From: Triops longicaudatus
Lineage: Eukaryota; Arthropoda; Branchiopoda; Notostraca; Triopsidae
Length of the DNA: 64,000 nucleotides
Assembly: GCA_022885665.1 (NCBI GenBank)
Contig: JAGQDJ010000109.1
Span: 116,120-180,119 of the forward strand
Reading direction: 5' to 3'
A model generated the notes under the pieces. The model had not been told where the DNA came from, did no database searches, and saw only the letters and a program-made list of their open reading frames with translations. The position numbers and the translations under genes were made by a program. Every line of letters starts with the position of its first letter. The stretch's first letter is position 1. Below, one piece after another: positions 35,201-49,000 of this stretch.

Positions 35201-35845
35201 CCTAGCTGTCGGCGGTTTGGACACAACAAAAAGACCAAACAAAATAGGGTACTCGGGTCCCAGCTTGAAAATGGTAGACGCAGGAAAATTACAAACTAGC
35301 TACATTCTGTGTAACCCTGTGACCAAGAAAAACCTCAAGGGTTGACCGCCTGATAAAATGCTCACCTGAGTGTGAACTTACCTTTGCGTCGCCATGGTGT
35401 GCCCAAAAATTCAGGTCATTGATGACGAACTAAGCTACGGCGTGCAAAACCGGTCCACTTTTTCTTTTAATTTGTTGTACTCCTATGTTATCACAACCAG
35501 GGAACAAGGGGTTTGGAAAAAAGTTGGGGTTAGGGGACGACGACGATGCTAGAGAAGTTAACCAGGGTTGAAGTTTTCAACTCTTTCAGGTACATTACGA
35601 CTTATTATTATTATTTACGCATTAATGGGCTTCTACTGTTGTGTCCTTCATCTGTCTCCTAGATGAAAAGATGAGAAAGACATGTTGGGTTGGTGCATGT
35701 CTTGTTACAGAAGACCTTAGATGTGTTTTTCTACACCTTCGCTTCAACACACCTCACAGATAAGCAGTTACACAGGGCTTTTCTATTGGCTCGCCGGGAT
35801 AACTAGGTCAGCACCAGGATTCGTACCTCAGCCAACTTGAAGTCT
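32285..35845. other. Gene-poor interval between SLC3A2 and the Cys-tail cluster
   Basis: No gene is supported. Open frames at 33530-33760 (-) and 34550-34873 (+) have no domain, signal peptide or splice partners that I can defend. The rest is AT-rich. Confidence 0.45.
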
Positions 35846-35880
35846 TATAAAAGTCGCCGAGCTCTTTACGTTTCTCAGCA
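35846..35880 (+). promoter_or_regulatory. TATA box and initiator of Cys-tail gene A
   Basis: TATAAAAG at 35846-35853 is followed by the arthropod-type initiator TCAG at 35875-35878 (A at 35877), 31 bases from the start of the TATA box. A non-coding first exon would run from 35877 to a GTAAAT donor at 36073. It splices to the AG at 36830-36831, one base before the start codon. Confidence 0.6.
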
Positions 35881-36832
35881 TTAACGCAGTGAACTCAAAA
35901 GCATCAAGAGCTCGTCTCTTGTTAGTGGGACAAAGTTATTCTCTACAGCCGGACATTTCAATTACGGTGCCAGTAATTTTGTTGAAGAGGAAACTTGGTC
36001 CAGTTTTTCCGTTTTCCATACCTTTTTGATTTCGTGAAGCCTTTATCCGGAGACTGACTCCAAAAGTTTAAGGTAAATTGCAGTTAAATATCGCGTTTTC
36101 GCTAATGACAGTCCGGCAAAAAAGTGCAAACATACTACTCACCCAATGCAAAGTTTGCTCGTAGTGAATCACTATAGAAAATGCAGTTCACCGATAATGG
36201 GGACTATGCGGTCTTTTTAGTAAACAACTTATCCCAACACGACTGTTTGCTGTCTAATGGCCAAGTAGGTTACGAGGAATACCAGCTTACATAGAACGTT
36301 TCGTACGTACATTAACTTAAAAAAGAGAGTACCAAACAAGTGACACAGCGCATATTTGCATACAAAAGCACACCCATTAATTCTCATAAGCTTCTTTTCC
36401 CTAATATGTTCAACCGCGGACACGTGTGTCTAGATATGCAAGTGTCAATTTGAGACGAATTTTTGAAGATTTCTTTTATTTCATTTCTTACTATAATTTT
36501 TTAAGCACTGTACAAACTCGCTTAGGTGGAACAGCCACACGTAGAGCTCTTTGTTGGCCAAGTAGGTTAACACACTAGTTTATGTGGAACTACCTCCAAT
36601 TTATGAAAACAGGCAGGAAGAACAGCAAGACGTTTTTATAAGGGGCCAGGCCAGCTTCCTTGACCGTGAAAGACAATGCACACGCCTAATCCCTTGTGCA
36701 CGCTGCAACCCATATGTCATACGAAGTCAAAAGGGAACATAACAAAAAAACGCTTGGTCTAATTCTAAATTCTCTTAGCATGCGCGACCGATTTTCCTAT
36801 ATTAATTCGTTTTTCCTTGCGGAAATTTCAGG

Positions 36833-38862
36833 ATGAAGTTATGGGCAATCCTAGTTCTAGCTCTGGCTATGGTCCAAGCTAGCCCCATTCAAGAGCCATC
36901 TCTGGAAGCGACAACAGATGCGGCCATCCATCCGGATGACAACCTCGTTTTGTCCGATTTGACAACCCCAGAAGTGGAAAAGGATACTACTACTACAACC
37001 ACAACTACTGAATCGGGTCGTCAGGCGCGCATCCTCACTAGCGATTTGCAAGTTCCACCTGAAGTCATCGTTACGTCGGGAGTCGTTGGCGTCGAAGCGG
37101 AGGGCGACCATAAAGGGCGAACCATCAAAGTAGGCAGTGACGGCATTCCTATTGTGGAAGGCGTTCGCATGCCCGATGACCCCAACGATAAACGCATTTT
37201 CCGTAACGCCCGTGTCATCAATGGCGAATTGGTCCCTAACGAGGGCAACGACAACCAAACCGGCGACTTGTTCATTTACCAATCCGCTGCTGCAGGCCGA
37301 GCTCTCAACTCACCCAGCTCAAGCGATAACTCCTTCAAACCTTCCCTGCCCTACCCGGCTTTTTACTATCAAAACTACTATCAAAACGGTAATGCCGATT
37401 TGCCCGATAACGTAGGCGTTGAAAGCGTCACTAGCAGCTCCCAGCAAGCCACCAACTCCTTCCCCTTCGCTACGGAGAAAAACGCCAACATCCTGCAACA
37501 AGGCTACAAGATCCACAGCACCAGCTCTGTCAACGGTCGCCCCGTGTACTACGTTTCGAAAGAAGAAGCAGCGCAATTGCACGACGACCGGGCTCCTTAC
37601 GACTACGAACCTCAACAAACTACAACTTCAGCCCCCGCTGATACTTTTACCAATGGCCGTATCCAATCTTACAACTCCCAAAAGCAACAAGTCCCCCAAC
37701 AACAACAACAGCAACAAGAAAGCCAATATCTTAACCAATACTATGAATACTTACAACAGCAACAAAACTACCAACAACCGCAATACCAGCAACCAGCTCA
37801 AGAGAAATACCAAAGTCAGCAATACTACTCCCAACCTGCCCAACAACACTACCAGCAACAATACCAGCAGCAATACCAACACCCTTTGAATGGTGGTATT
37901 GCCCCAGCCAATCCCGATGACTTCATCATTAAACAACAAACGTACACTGCCGGTGGTACTACTTACCAAATCCCCATCCCTATATACAAAGATTACAACA
38001 ACCCTCAATACTACGGTAACAACCGCCCTAACCCCAATCCTATTAAGCAGATCTCGACCAAGCTCAAGCAAGGTTTCCAAGGGGGCGCTGACAAGATCCA
38101 CGACTTCACCAGTCCTGTGGTAGATCCTTTGATGGAAGCTGGTCACAAGATTTCCTACAACTTAGGCTTGGCTCAGAAGTTCGACAAGTTCAGCGAGAAG
38201 GTTGCCGATCCCGTTGTGGCACCTTTGGTAGTCGCTAGCGCAGCTTCGTTGGCGTTGGGCGCCTTGGGAGTCGGCGCGGCGCTCAAGAGTCAGAACGTGA
38301 GCATTGGATTGGGTTCACCGTTGGCCGGCTTAGGCGATCTAACCAAAGGATGGGCCAACTTGCAGAACAAAACCAGGGAGTTACAGATCAAGAGTCCGGT
38401 CCGCCTTGGTCGCTCTGTCGAAAACGAAAACGGAGAGACGAACGGTGATCTGATCAGCAACTTGCTATCAGGTTTCAGCACGCCTCAGAAACACTTTTTG
38501 ACGAGTTTGCAGAAAGTGGGCTTCGAAAACTGGAAGGAAACCGATTGCGCTAAACGCGTTTTCTGCGACGTTATGTCACAGGAAGACGATTTGACCATCG
38601 GAATCATGGAAAAACGCATGGCTACCTTCTTGACTATGTAAGTTTTACATACGACCTTACTTTCGGACAACTTAATTACGAATCATATTTTCTTTCCTTT
38701 GAAAACAGGATGGACACCGGTCTGGCTGAATCGTTGCAAAGTATGACACAAGACATGATGGACGCTATCCGGCACAGGAACTGCCACCAATTCCATTGCG
38801 GTGCAGAACCCGTGGGTGTTTCAGACAACTTGAAGACAACAAAAGAAGAAGGACCACGATAA
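36833..38862 (+). CDS. Secreted Q/Y-rich protein with four-Cys tail (cluster gene A)
   Basis: Two coding exons (36833-38637, 38709-38862) give 652 residues. The signal peptide is MKLWAILVLALAMVQASP. A Thr/Asp-rich part follows, then a long Gln/Tyr-rich low-complexity region (about 280-350; QQQNYQQPQYQQP). A hydrophobic Ala/Leu/Gly segment (about 460-485; VVASAASLALGALGVGAAL) precedes the C-terminal tail, which has CAKRVFC (C572, C578) and CHQFHC after an intron in phase 2. The same tail with the same intron occurs in genes B and C downstream. I do not recognise the family. A structural role in cuticle, eggshell or another extracellular matrix is an inference from composition. Confidence 0.85.
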
Positions 38863-40710
38863 ACAATCTCGCTATACGTATAATTATAAAAGCAAATTTG
38901 GCCTAACCTCAGGAAGCAAAAACACACATTTAAAAAGTTTTAAAACAAAGTGCAGCTAACTTAAGTATTTATATAAGCTGGCTGGAATCAGCGAACGATG
39001 CTTTCACGTGCGACGTTGCGATAAATAGTTTTTCATTCCTTATACTTATACAGCATGGCATAGATTTTGTGTAAATACATTGCAATTTTCAACAAAAGCT
39101 TGAATTATCCTTGTCACCGAGAGATGGTAAGAGAAAGGTGGAAATTCCCCCCTGTGCCACTCACCGAAACCACGCGTGAGAATGTGTGAAACCCAGTGGT
39201 TAAGCCACACGCAATCACCTAACACGGAACTCGGAAGCGAGACCTACTTTCACTTGTGGTTTTACACGCAGCTTCCCAACATACAAGATTCGATAAGGAC
39301 GCAAGCTGAGATGCTCTTAACTTGTCGAGAAAGTTAAGTCAAGAAGCGCTGAGAGTGAGCTACCCACACGTAAAAAGGTTAACCGAAGTGAAGGTGAGGA
39401 CACGTACTGTATAACAACATGAAGTACACAGTAGATCGTGACAAGCCGATGGCTACTTCGGAAGACCCCAGGATAGCTAAACCGTAAAGACTAATCCTAT
39501 GTACCGTAGATTACACACATGCCTTTCCTTTCCTTTGTTCCTGCGCTCTATGGATGATTTGTGCGCTAACATTTACCCTGTGAAGGCTAACATTTCAAAC
39601 TGGTCAACCTCTCTGTTGGTTAGTCGGTCAAAGGCAACGGCGCAATGGCCAAGACTACTTTTCTCTCTAAAAATGTCAAGAATGTATTCACCACGCCAAG
39701 GATAATACATGGATTTCCGGGATGCTTACTCAAAAACCGCCCGGATCGTTTTTCCTCCTTATGCTTTTCAACTAAACGCAAACTGGTTGCAACAGATACA
39801 TCGTAAAACTGCTCAAAAGTGCTTACAGTGGTAGATGTACCGAAAAGGATCTGAGAATACGAGTGCCAAGTCATAAAACGGTACGACAAATTGGAATAAC
39901 AGCTACGCGACCGTGGACTAGCAAGTCCCGCGATAGAGAAATGTCACGAGAAACGAAACCTGCTATAATGCCTTTCTTTTCTCTATTTACCTACGATTTG
40001 TTCTATAATTAACCGGGCTAGATCAGATGGAGCCAAGACGGGAGTTCTGGGTTTAAGAAAAAAAGGAGAGAGAAAGAGGAAGATGACCCAAAGCCTTTGG
40101 GTGTTGGAATTCTCGTTTCTCTTTTTAGTACAGCGGTGGTAATTTATATAAGGAAGCTGCGAAGTGGTTTTCTCCTTCGAGTCCTCGACACATCTGCATA
40201 ATTGTACAAAAGATGGTCTCTATGACGTAGATCTTAAGGCAGGTCAAAGGCCAATTTAGCCACTAGAGCTTATAGAGGTTAGTAGGCAAACTCCTCCGTG
40301 GGCAAACTAGACTACCATAGGATCCTTAGAGCCCACTCGAAAAAGGGGACGTTTTACAAATCTACAATGCAGATTTGTCGACATTTTTTCTCTCCACTTT
40401 TTATGCTTTGGATACAATAACACCCTGGCTGTGGACATCACTAGATTATACTGAAAAAGCGTTCTGATCCTCGACTCATCCCACAATTATTTGTTTCTCG
40501 ATCCACTTTCTACTGCTTAGTGTGGGAAAAAAATTGCGCAATAATTAATATTACAGTACTACATTCGAGACACTGTTCCGTGGCTTTGCCTGAGCCGGCC
40601 GCTGGCTTAATCAGTTAACATTTAAGCAGGACTTCCTCCGCTATTACATTCATACTACACATTCTACGGAAAACTACGAAACGGCAGTGCTCAAACTCCG
40701 TAATCAGACC
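38863..40710. other. Intergenic between cluster genes A and B, first part
   Basis: No gene supported. It includes the gene A 3' UTR. No further Cys-tail exon was found on either strand. Confidence 0.5.
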
Positions 40711-40853
40711 CGTAACCAGGATTGCCCTTCAGAAGCGGGAGGGGGGTCAATATATGCAATTTTATTGGATAACTCGGTTTCGACTATGTTCCCATTATAA
40801 AATCAAAATTTCGGGGGGGGGGGTAACCCCCCCTAGCTAGGGGCCTCTCCGTA
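40711..40853 (+). repeat. GC-run MITE-like repeat, copy 1
   Basis: Begins CGTAACCAGGATTG and contains CCATTATAAAATCAAAA followed by a long G run, TAACCCCCC and GGGGCCTCTCC. The same order of blocks appears inverted at 52517-52663, so this is a dispersed repeat and not chance. Confidence 0.5.
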
Positions 40854-40940
40854 ATATTAAAAGACTTCGTAATAATTCGTTTATAGAATTTACTGATTTT
40901 ATAACTAACTAATTACGGGGTTAAAATATATTTGAATATA

Positions 40941-41290
40941 CAGTAGAACCTTGTTCAAATGAGCCTCGCGAGAACAAAAAAATTAATTGATGTATCAGAA
41001 GTTCCCTATATCAAACGCTTTTCTGTACAAGTAAATAAGTCAATACCTATAGGCCTAACTGTTCTACGATAGCCTATAATTCGTTACAAAAGGTCCGTTA
41101 TAATCAGATTCTATTGTCACACAAATAGTATCCATACTTTTATCCTTCTCCCTTTTTAAATTATTGTTATTATATATTTATTCCAATATTATTCAGTTTC
41201 TTCTTTTCGTTTTTTTTTATTCGACAGATATTTTTACAGCACCCATACAAAGTCTGGAACAAGAGAAACTGGATAAAAGGTCTTCTACTG
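40941..41290. mobile_element. Pogo/Tigger-like MITE
   Basis: A 350-base segment with inverted ends (CAGTAGAACC at the left; reverse complement of the right end CAGTAGAAGACC), each flanked by TA. These are the hallmarks of Tc1/mariner-superfamily pogo-like elements. The interior has no transposase frame. Confidence 0.6.
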
Positions 41291-42660
41291 TAACTCTTTT
41301 AGAAAGTGAAGTAAAAGTCTAGCAAAAGCATCGCTAATCATAGTAACAAAAGTCCTCTAGAATACGCTTTAACGTACTACATTATTAAAGGTTCTTCAAC
41401 GAGGTTCAAATATTACAAACGAAAGTTTGTACATTACATCGGATTTTCCGGACAGTGACTTATCCGGCGTAAGGTTAGTTCTCAGAGAAAGGCACATTAC
41501 TGTTAGTTTGAAAGTTGTTTAGGCGTTTCCGCACACGTTCACAACATTACAATTGACCTAAGATTCCGGATCAATATCCAAAACCCCATAATGATCTTTG
41601 ACAGGTGAGTGACAAGCGAGGTCACCGGGTCTTAACAGCATACCTGACCTAGATTTTTCATTTCACTGATTGACTGATAATCCGCAAGTGACCACGGGAT
41701 CATTTCGTTGACACGACACGAAAAACCTCCAAGACCTTGTCAATCAATCGCGCATCACAACTGAAATGAAAAACAGCAAATATTTGTGCTTCCTAATACA
41801 CATACTGTTCATACTTTTCCCATACTTCAATATTGGTCAAGGATGCACACCACCCAACGTGAGAACTTAGGTCACCAAGGCCACTTTTCCAACGAGCAGA
41901 TTTTCCTTGGTTATATCTTCCCATCAATCCTGAAAAGTGACTGCGTCTAAATTAACATAGTTACGTAAATTACGGTAATGATAATGTAAAGAGAGTTTTA
42001 TAACGTTAGACGCGACTCAGATGGCCTAGTAATTCACGAGTCCCAAAGTCCTAAGGGGAACTCCAGCGTTTGTAGACACGATAGTGGTAAACTATGAGAA
42101 AAAAAAATCTTCCTGAGACCGTTACCTACAAAGTGGCGAACACGCAAATGTAGATGAGCAACTTTGCTTTCAGGTCCTTGGAGTTACGACGAGCTGGGTG
42201 CTGGATGCATAAGACAAAACCTGGTGGGAGATGGGTGAGGAGGAGAAGGGAGGGTTAAGCCGTATCTTGCTCGTTAGATCTTTCTTTCACAGCACCTTAC
42301 TGTACCGTACCTGTGAAGCAGCAGCTCCAGCATCAGGCCCGGCCACCGCAACGTGGGATAGCTGCAGCGGATAAGGGGTCACGCTGTACTTAAAAGTCCA
42401 GAGAATCTGAGGCTTCCATAGCAGTTTGGGGTCAACCGTGGGCAGTGTAACATTGAATCGTCTCTCTCCCCCCACAAAACAACTCTAACTGCAATCAAAT
42501 CCGCCAATTTAATTTCGCTTTCGTTTGCAGTGTTAAGTGAAAGTGAAGAAGTTTCGCTTAGCTGTTAGATTCTTCGAGGAGATCCGCAAGTGGTAAGTTA
42601 AAGTGAATATGTGTTTCGGTGACCAAGTTTATAAGAATATCCATTATTAGGTCACCCACG
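41291..42660. other. Upstream region and 5' leader of cluster gene B
   Basis: No separate gene is supported. A 57-base GT-AG intron (42594-42650, donor GTAAGT) lies in the 5' leader of gene B, ending ten bases before the start codon. A possible initiator CAGT is near 42528. No good TATA box was found. Confidence 0.5.
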
Positions 42661-45600
42661 ATGAGGCTTCTCGTGCTATTATTGTGCTACACTTGTTGGG
42701 CACGTAGCGCATTTGCCTATGAGCACCAACAACAACAGCACGCTCCTTCGCTTTTCGAATCCGGACCAGCCGACAAAAGCGTTAGCGCCGGGAGTTTTAC
42801 GGTGAAAATCCCTAATAATTATGCAAACGAAGTGCCAAGCCCACCTGCTGCGCCTCCTTCTGGCGATAATATTCGCTATTCTAAAGCAGTGCCCGACACA
42901 CCACGTAGTCCCGTCAACTCTTACACCGATGAAGAGCAGAATGACGAAGAACGCTATATTATCCTGGATGCATATAGCGATGACTACCAAACCAGCGATC
43001 AACAAGTATCTCTCTTCGACGACGAAGCTTCCGAACTCAGATACGTCAGTGTGCCAGCTTCGGCTGTGAGTTTGTTCGACGACACTCCTGACGTACCCAG
43101 TCCCCCGGCCCTTCCCCAAGTTATTGTCAACAACTATAACACTGACAACGGTGCACAAAGACAAGCGGCTCCCCAGTCGGACAGCAGGGGTGACATTTAC
43201 ATCAGCGTTCATACGCCTGCCGCAGCTCCCACTGCTGAATATCGCCCTCCGGCTCCCAAACCGGCTTCGGATTTTGTCTCTGATACCAGCAAAAAATCCT
43301 ATACATTAAAAGCACCCGTTGGACCACCCCAGGCTCCTCCCCAAGCACCAAGCAAATCTTCAGATGATTCTTACGACACCCAAACCACGTCCGTTGTAGC
43401 TTCCGAAACTTCGGCCACAGGTCCACTACCACCCGCTATTCCCCGTGACGAGCCAGCCCAAGCTGCTCCGTTCTTGTTCCAATCTAACGAAGGACAAAAC
43501 AAAGTTTCTTTAACGTGGTCACAATTTGACGCAACACTTACCCCGTCTACGGACGTAAGCAAAATCATTCAGTCCATCACAGGTAAAGGACCCGTGGGCG
43601 AAACGTCGCGACCAGCCCCCGTTGGACCCACAGGAGGGTCTACTTTCGTCCGGCCCCCAGCACCACAAATTCCCCAGCCTCCTGCTCCTCCTCTAGATTT
43701 TCTTAAATCAGACAACCCGACTTTTCAGACCCATACGAGTCAAGCAGCTTTCGCCCCAGCGCAAGGTGCGTACGCCAGCGAACAATCCGCCCCTCCCCAA
43801 CACACCTACGCCACTCAACAATCCCTTCCTTCTCCACCGCAAGCGCCACCCCCGGAGTTAGCTTATCAACAAGCTGCTCCTCCCACTGGTACTTACGGAT
43901 CGGTGACTAGCCAAGCCGCAGCACCTCAACCGGTCTACGCAAGCCAGCAAGCTGCCCCTCCAGCAGCTACATTTGTTTCTACAGCGAGCCAAGTAGCTCC
44001 TAATCAACCGACTTATGTTATTCAACAGGCACCCCCAGCTAACCCGCAACCTGCCCAAAACCCTGTTGTAATTATTCAACAAACGCCCCAAACACAGTAC
44101 AGCACACAGCAAGCTAACCCATCTTACGTGTACCAACAAGCTCCAGCTGCTGTTCCTCAAAGCAGCTACGAGACCATAGTACAAGCAAATAGCCCACCTA
44201 CTCAAAGCCAGCCAACAATCATCGTGGTCCAAGGTCCGGCCGCCAAGCCACAAAGTGACGAGGTGATTTACGATAATAGTTGGAGACCCAGCGGCCCCAA
44301 TGCGCCTCAAATCATCGTCGGGTCAGGCTACGAAACTGCGAAACCCCCTTCACCACCGGCCGACGAGGAAAAGAAGGGTGGCCACACCTACAACTATTAC
44401 TACATCATTAATAAAAAAGATGATCCCAAGCCCAGCAACGACCCTGCACCACCAGCACCCCCGGCACCACCCACACCTACTACTTCCTACGGTTACCAAT
44501 CCCCAGCCAGTCCACCGCAAGCTCCTCCACGCAATCCTTCCGGTAATTCTTACGGAGGTCAGCAAGCCCCTCCCCAAAATCCTATCCAGTCTTATGCGTC
44601 GCCACCGGCTCCTCCACAAAATCCGACGTTCCTCCAGCCCCCTCCACAAAACCCGGTCAACTCTTATGGCGGGTTACAAGCCCCTCCGCAGAACCCTGTG
44701 AATTTCAATTCCTATGGATCAGCAAGCAACCCTCCAGCACTCTCGGACTTTAGTAGTGGTTACGGCGTTCCTGCATCACCTCCTGCTATGTCGATTGACT
44801 CTTACTTCCCCGTCAGAGACCCACCTTCCTCAAGTTACGGCGTTCCCCAAACGCCACCTGTTCGGGATCCGCCGTCTATGAGCTATGGCGTTCCCCAAAC
44901 CCCGCCTGTTCGTGATCCTCCGTCGAGTTCCTATGGCGCTCCTCCTGCTACCCAACCTTTGCGTAACCCACCGTCCAGCTCGTACGGAGTTCCACAGGCT
45001 CCAGTTCAAACGCCTTCATTGGCTTACGGGGCACCTCAGTTCACCCAACAAGATGACGCTGATTACTTCGACGACGAGGAAGAAGAGAAAGGAGGCATTT
45101 TCGACAAGTTGAAAGAAATTAAGATTTTCAAAGCATCAAAGTCCAAAGGCAAAAGCAAGGGGAAAAAACGCAGACCCAATGGACAACAGCAGCAAGCACC
45201 ACAGAGCGCTCCAATGTCATATGGCTATGGCAACCGACCTTCCGCCCCAGCTCAAAGAGACCCCGTGCCGGTGGGCACTCCCAACCTTAACGTGAACTAT
45301 CAATACCAGTACAACGGACCTCCGATTATTGCCAGACCTACCGGAAAAAAGAACTACAAGAAATTATTTTATAAAGGAACCTTAGCCATGGGAGGATTGG
45401 GATTGCTGCCCAACACGCCCGGTGTTATCTACGGACGTAAGCGACGTGACTCTCCTTTCTTCGGCGAACAGGCACTGAATGCGACGTACGGAGGACCGAA
45501 GGCGTTGAACGATAGCAACAAACAGAGACCCAAACGACTTTCGAATGGAAAACTGACGATCCAGAAATCCCTCTTTGATGACCTGCCCTTCCAAGGAGCT

Positions 45601-46097
45601 CCGATTCCCCCTGAGCTCCGGAATGAGTTGAAAGAATACTTACCTTCCGAAGAAGTCTTGAGTGACGCTCAATGCTTGCAGAAAACATTCTGTGCCACCT
45701 TGGTTAAACTGGGGGACACTGAGTATAGAAAGTCCTTCCTGCTTTTCTATTCTGCGTAAGTTTGCGTTGTCTTTTGAAATCTAACACAACAACGTTTTGC
45801 TTTGCCGTCAGCGTAAGCAGATGTACTGCGTTGTTTTTACGCTAGATGGCGGGGAAATACCTGACATTGTACAAAATGTTAAAACTATGAAGTGTAACAA
45901 TTCGTAGCTATGATATTTGAAACACTAAAAGTTTTTCTCCTTACATATTTTATAGACTTGCACCCGACGCGGATGAAAATGAATGGATCAAGGAAGCATT
46001 GACAGCTGCTAAGAAAAACGCTTGTGATGAATTCTACTGCCAAGCACCAGACGTTGTCGACAACGACCTGGACGAAGATAAAACGAAGAAAGAATAA
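42661..46097 (+). CDS. Large secreted proline-rich protein with four-Cys tail (cluster gene B)
   Basis: Two coding exons (42661-45755, 45956-46097) give 1078 residues. The start at 42661 is chosen because an intron acceptor lies just before it and MRLLVLLLCYTCWARSAFA is a signal peptide. The body is rich in Pro, Ala, Gln, Ser and Tyr, with PPQAPP and APPQNP units and about three copies of a 20-residue unit around PVRDPPSSSYGVPQT. Near the C-terminus come a Lys-rich stretch (KGKSKGKKRR), a hydrophobic segment, a furin-type RKRR (926-929), and the tail CLQKTFC plus, after a phase 2 intron, CDEFYC. The tail matches genes A and C. The function is unknown; a matrix or cuticle-like structural role is inferred from composition only. 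Confidence 0.85.
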
Positions 46098-49000
46098 ATT
46101 GAATCGACCATATAATTTAAGAAAGTATAAGGTGGCTTCATAGGCCAGTATGTCTTTTTTACAAGAAATACAAAGCATAATTTTTATCAAAAACCGGGCC
46201 TTTATTTGGTCATCTATAGCTAAAGAAGATCACTTAATAAAATTTTACAAAAAACGATATCTCATGTCCAAAAAAGGTCTGAAAGCACAACTCGAGTTAG
46301 TACTTACGCCAACTGATCGTTCCCACAAAAGTTGACCAACTTTTCTAGTTTGTTTTACCAGGATTTGCCGGGATTGTTATTACTTTAATGAATTGTTGTG
46401 GTTTCAGATGCGATTACCACTTTTTGGACCACGTAAGGAAACTTTCGCCGCAGTGAACGTTTTGCCTTAATGGTCTTTACCCAACACATTTTTTTTAGTC
46501 GTGTTATGTAGCGGTATATTTAAGTCATTCGTAATCCATTGATCAGATAGGCCTTTGGTAACTTTTTGCCAAAGTTAATCGGCTGCGATCAACTCAACTA
46601 CTGATCAACGAAGACCATTGGAAATCTTGCAAACTGGCTGAACAGGTATAACAGGTAACTTCCCTTAATGTCGGCAACTAAGGTTGTTTTTAAATTACAG
46701 AAATTACGATTACCTTATTTGTCGAGAAGTCGTACGGAAAGAAACTTAGATATGGACAGTTTTGTCAAGCTTTTATCCCCTTTTTTTCTGACAACTCTAT
46801 ATCGACTTTATATTGATCAAATTTTGCTTTGGTTAATTGTGAACTTTTACTCAACTTTAAGTTATCTTCTGAGCTAAAAAGACAAACTGCATTTTAATTT
46901 CATAACAACAAAGATAAGGTGGCTGTATCGGTAAGGGAAAATACGCATTACCGCATTTAGTGATTAAGCAGCCCAGGCTGTTCCAAGTAATAAACAAGAT
47001 TTTGGACAATAGTTTATTTCTCGCCAAAATAAACAATGAACAAATGTTGCTGATAATAATTGTTTCATCTCTAGCCAAATCCCCTTTACACACCTAGTCA
47101 GGCTTTGCTTTTAGACTAGACATTTCTTCATGCACACAGTGAGTCAATTACGGTTCGCTACGACAGGTATTCGACAAAAAAGCGTTTCTCTACGAAACGT
47201 AACGGTGTCCATGCTTTGACGGTATGGAAACTAGATCTTTTAATACGTAAGAATGAGTAGCACGAGACTAATCGCAAGCAAAAGAACCAGCGTGAAAATG
47301 CTGTTTATGAAACCGGTACCTCACAGTCAATAAGCTGCCTAATTTCTTGCTGCTTCCTTTATAAATAAATATTAACCTACTTATTTATACTCACTCGTTA
47401 ATGATAATGCTTAATGTGTCAACAGTGACGTAACTGATGCAAAATTTCTGTAGGTGCGTTCTGCTACCAATCAATAAAAAATAAATGAACCCTTACGCCA
47501 CTTTCATTGACACACTTCCGATTATTTGTCATATTGCTATTCCATAAAGGAAGAGACTATACAAGCAGATGATAGCTAGGTTAAAAGGAGATTCGCTTTC
47601 TTGCACCGGCGCTATGTCAGTCAGAAGAAAAAAGGAAAAAAGAGAGAAGATAATTAAAACACAATTATGAACGACAGACGGCCAAGAGTTCTTTCTATGA
47701 CATGTTGCGTGACACGAAGAAGACGTACATGTACGGTAGCACCTACATGGGATATACGGTACCCAGAAATGCACTTCTGGTATGTTCCTTGAGTGGTGCT
47801 GTAAAAGACATGGGTGGAGTTATACTACGAAACAACTAGTGTATGACTTCCTGACCTACTCGTTCCTCTCGACGAGGTGGGATTTCTCTCCCAACAAAAT
47901 CAAGCTGACAAGTGAAGTGAGTTCGCCATTCGATCTCAGTGCACGCTTTCAAATCCGGACAAGAATCCTTTCAGTAAAAGGGAAATAATTTACAGGCTCA
48001 TGACCAAGACAGAAAATTTCAAAGAAAGTGTAACGATAGGTCCGGAGAGCGTGTTGCAAGAAATTTCAGTTTCACTTTGTCGTTCGGCTTTTTCTTCCGC
48101 AGGCAACCAAAGCATCTAATCGTTCAACCAGAATTTATTGCGTGTTCACTATCTCAGAGAGACTGAAATAATCTCATATTAGTTTTCAAGAACACATTAC
48201 TTTCTTTACAAAAAAAAATTAAAGAATATTGTCAACAACGCAGTTGTCCAGCATAAGCGGACATGAAAAAGCTGGAAAGTTGAATGCAAGAAAGCTGGCA
48301 TCCGTCCCTGATAACGGTGAATACAACTCCCGGTCTACTCGGAACTCATACGTGGAAACATTTAGTCTCATATTCTCATGTTCCTTCACTTGAACGCTTC
48401 CACAGTAGCGGTCTACTGCGACTGCACTTGCATTTGTTACTTAACGATGAGCTTCAATTACTGCGTAATTAGTGACCACTTCTTACCCAAGCTAGACTTG
48501 ACCAAAATTACTTAACTGTCACCTCAGTCATGCAATGGGAGATTGCGGGGTCCCATACTGTCAATGACGGAAGAGTTCATGAGAGGGCAAAGAGGAATAC
48601 ATTTATACAACACGTTTATTAACGAGAAAATAAAAGAAGGGCCGCAACTGTGGACAAAACTTATCCACTGAATACAAAACTAACATTAAACCTTGTCTGA
48701 AATTAAAAGTTCAACTTGCAGACAGCTCGAATGTCTTATGACTGATACCTATTCCAGTAGCGTATTGCAAGTTCGACACATGTGTTGTTTGGCAACGGTT
48801 GCAATTACTTTTACATCGTCACGGTCAACGAACTTGAGTTGAGGGGAAATACGAGTCAATCAAATGTCTTAGTTAATAGTGCGTCTTACTTTACATGACA
48901 GACGAGGGCAATAAGGACTTCCTCGCAATACACGAAGATGCTCGCTCGCGAATCCTCACCTGCCAGCAGTTCCCCCTCTTTTAACCCCAATTCCGAGTCT

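Noticed and set aside
37419..38123. Long alternative frames on both strands inside gene A
   Set aside because: Shadows of a low-complexity Q-rich coding exon with biased third positions.
42287..42475. Minus-strand frame ending in a good donor, upstream of cluster gene B
   Set aside because: No second exon could be matched; it lies in the probable promoter/leader region of gene B.
43858..44701. Antisense and +1 frames within gene B
   Set aside because: They mirror the proline-rich repeat codons of the real frame.
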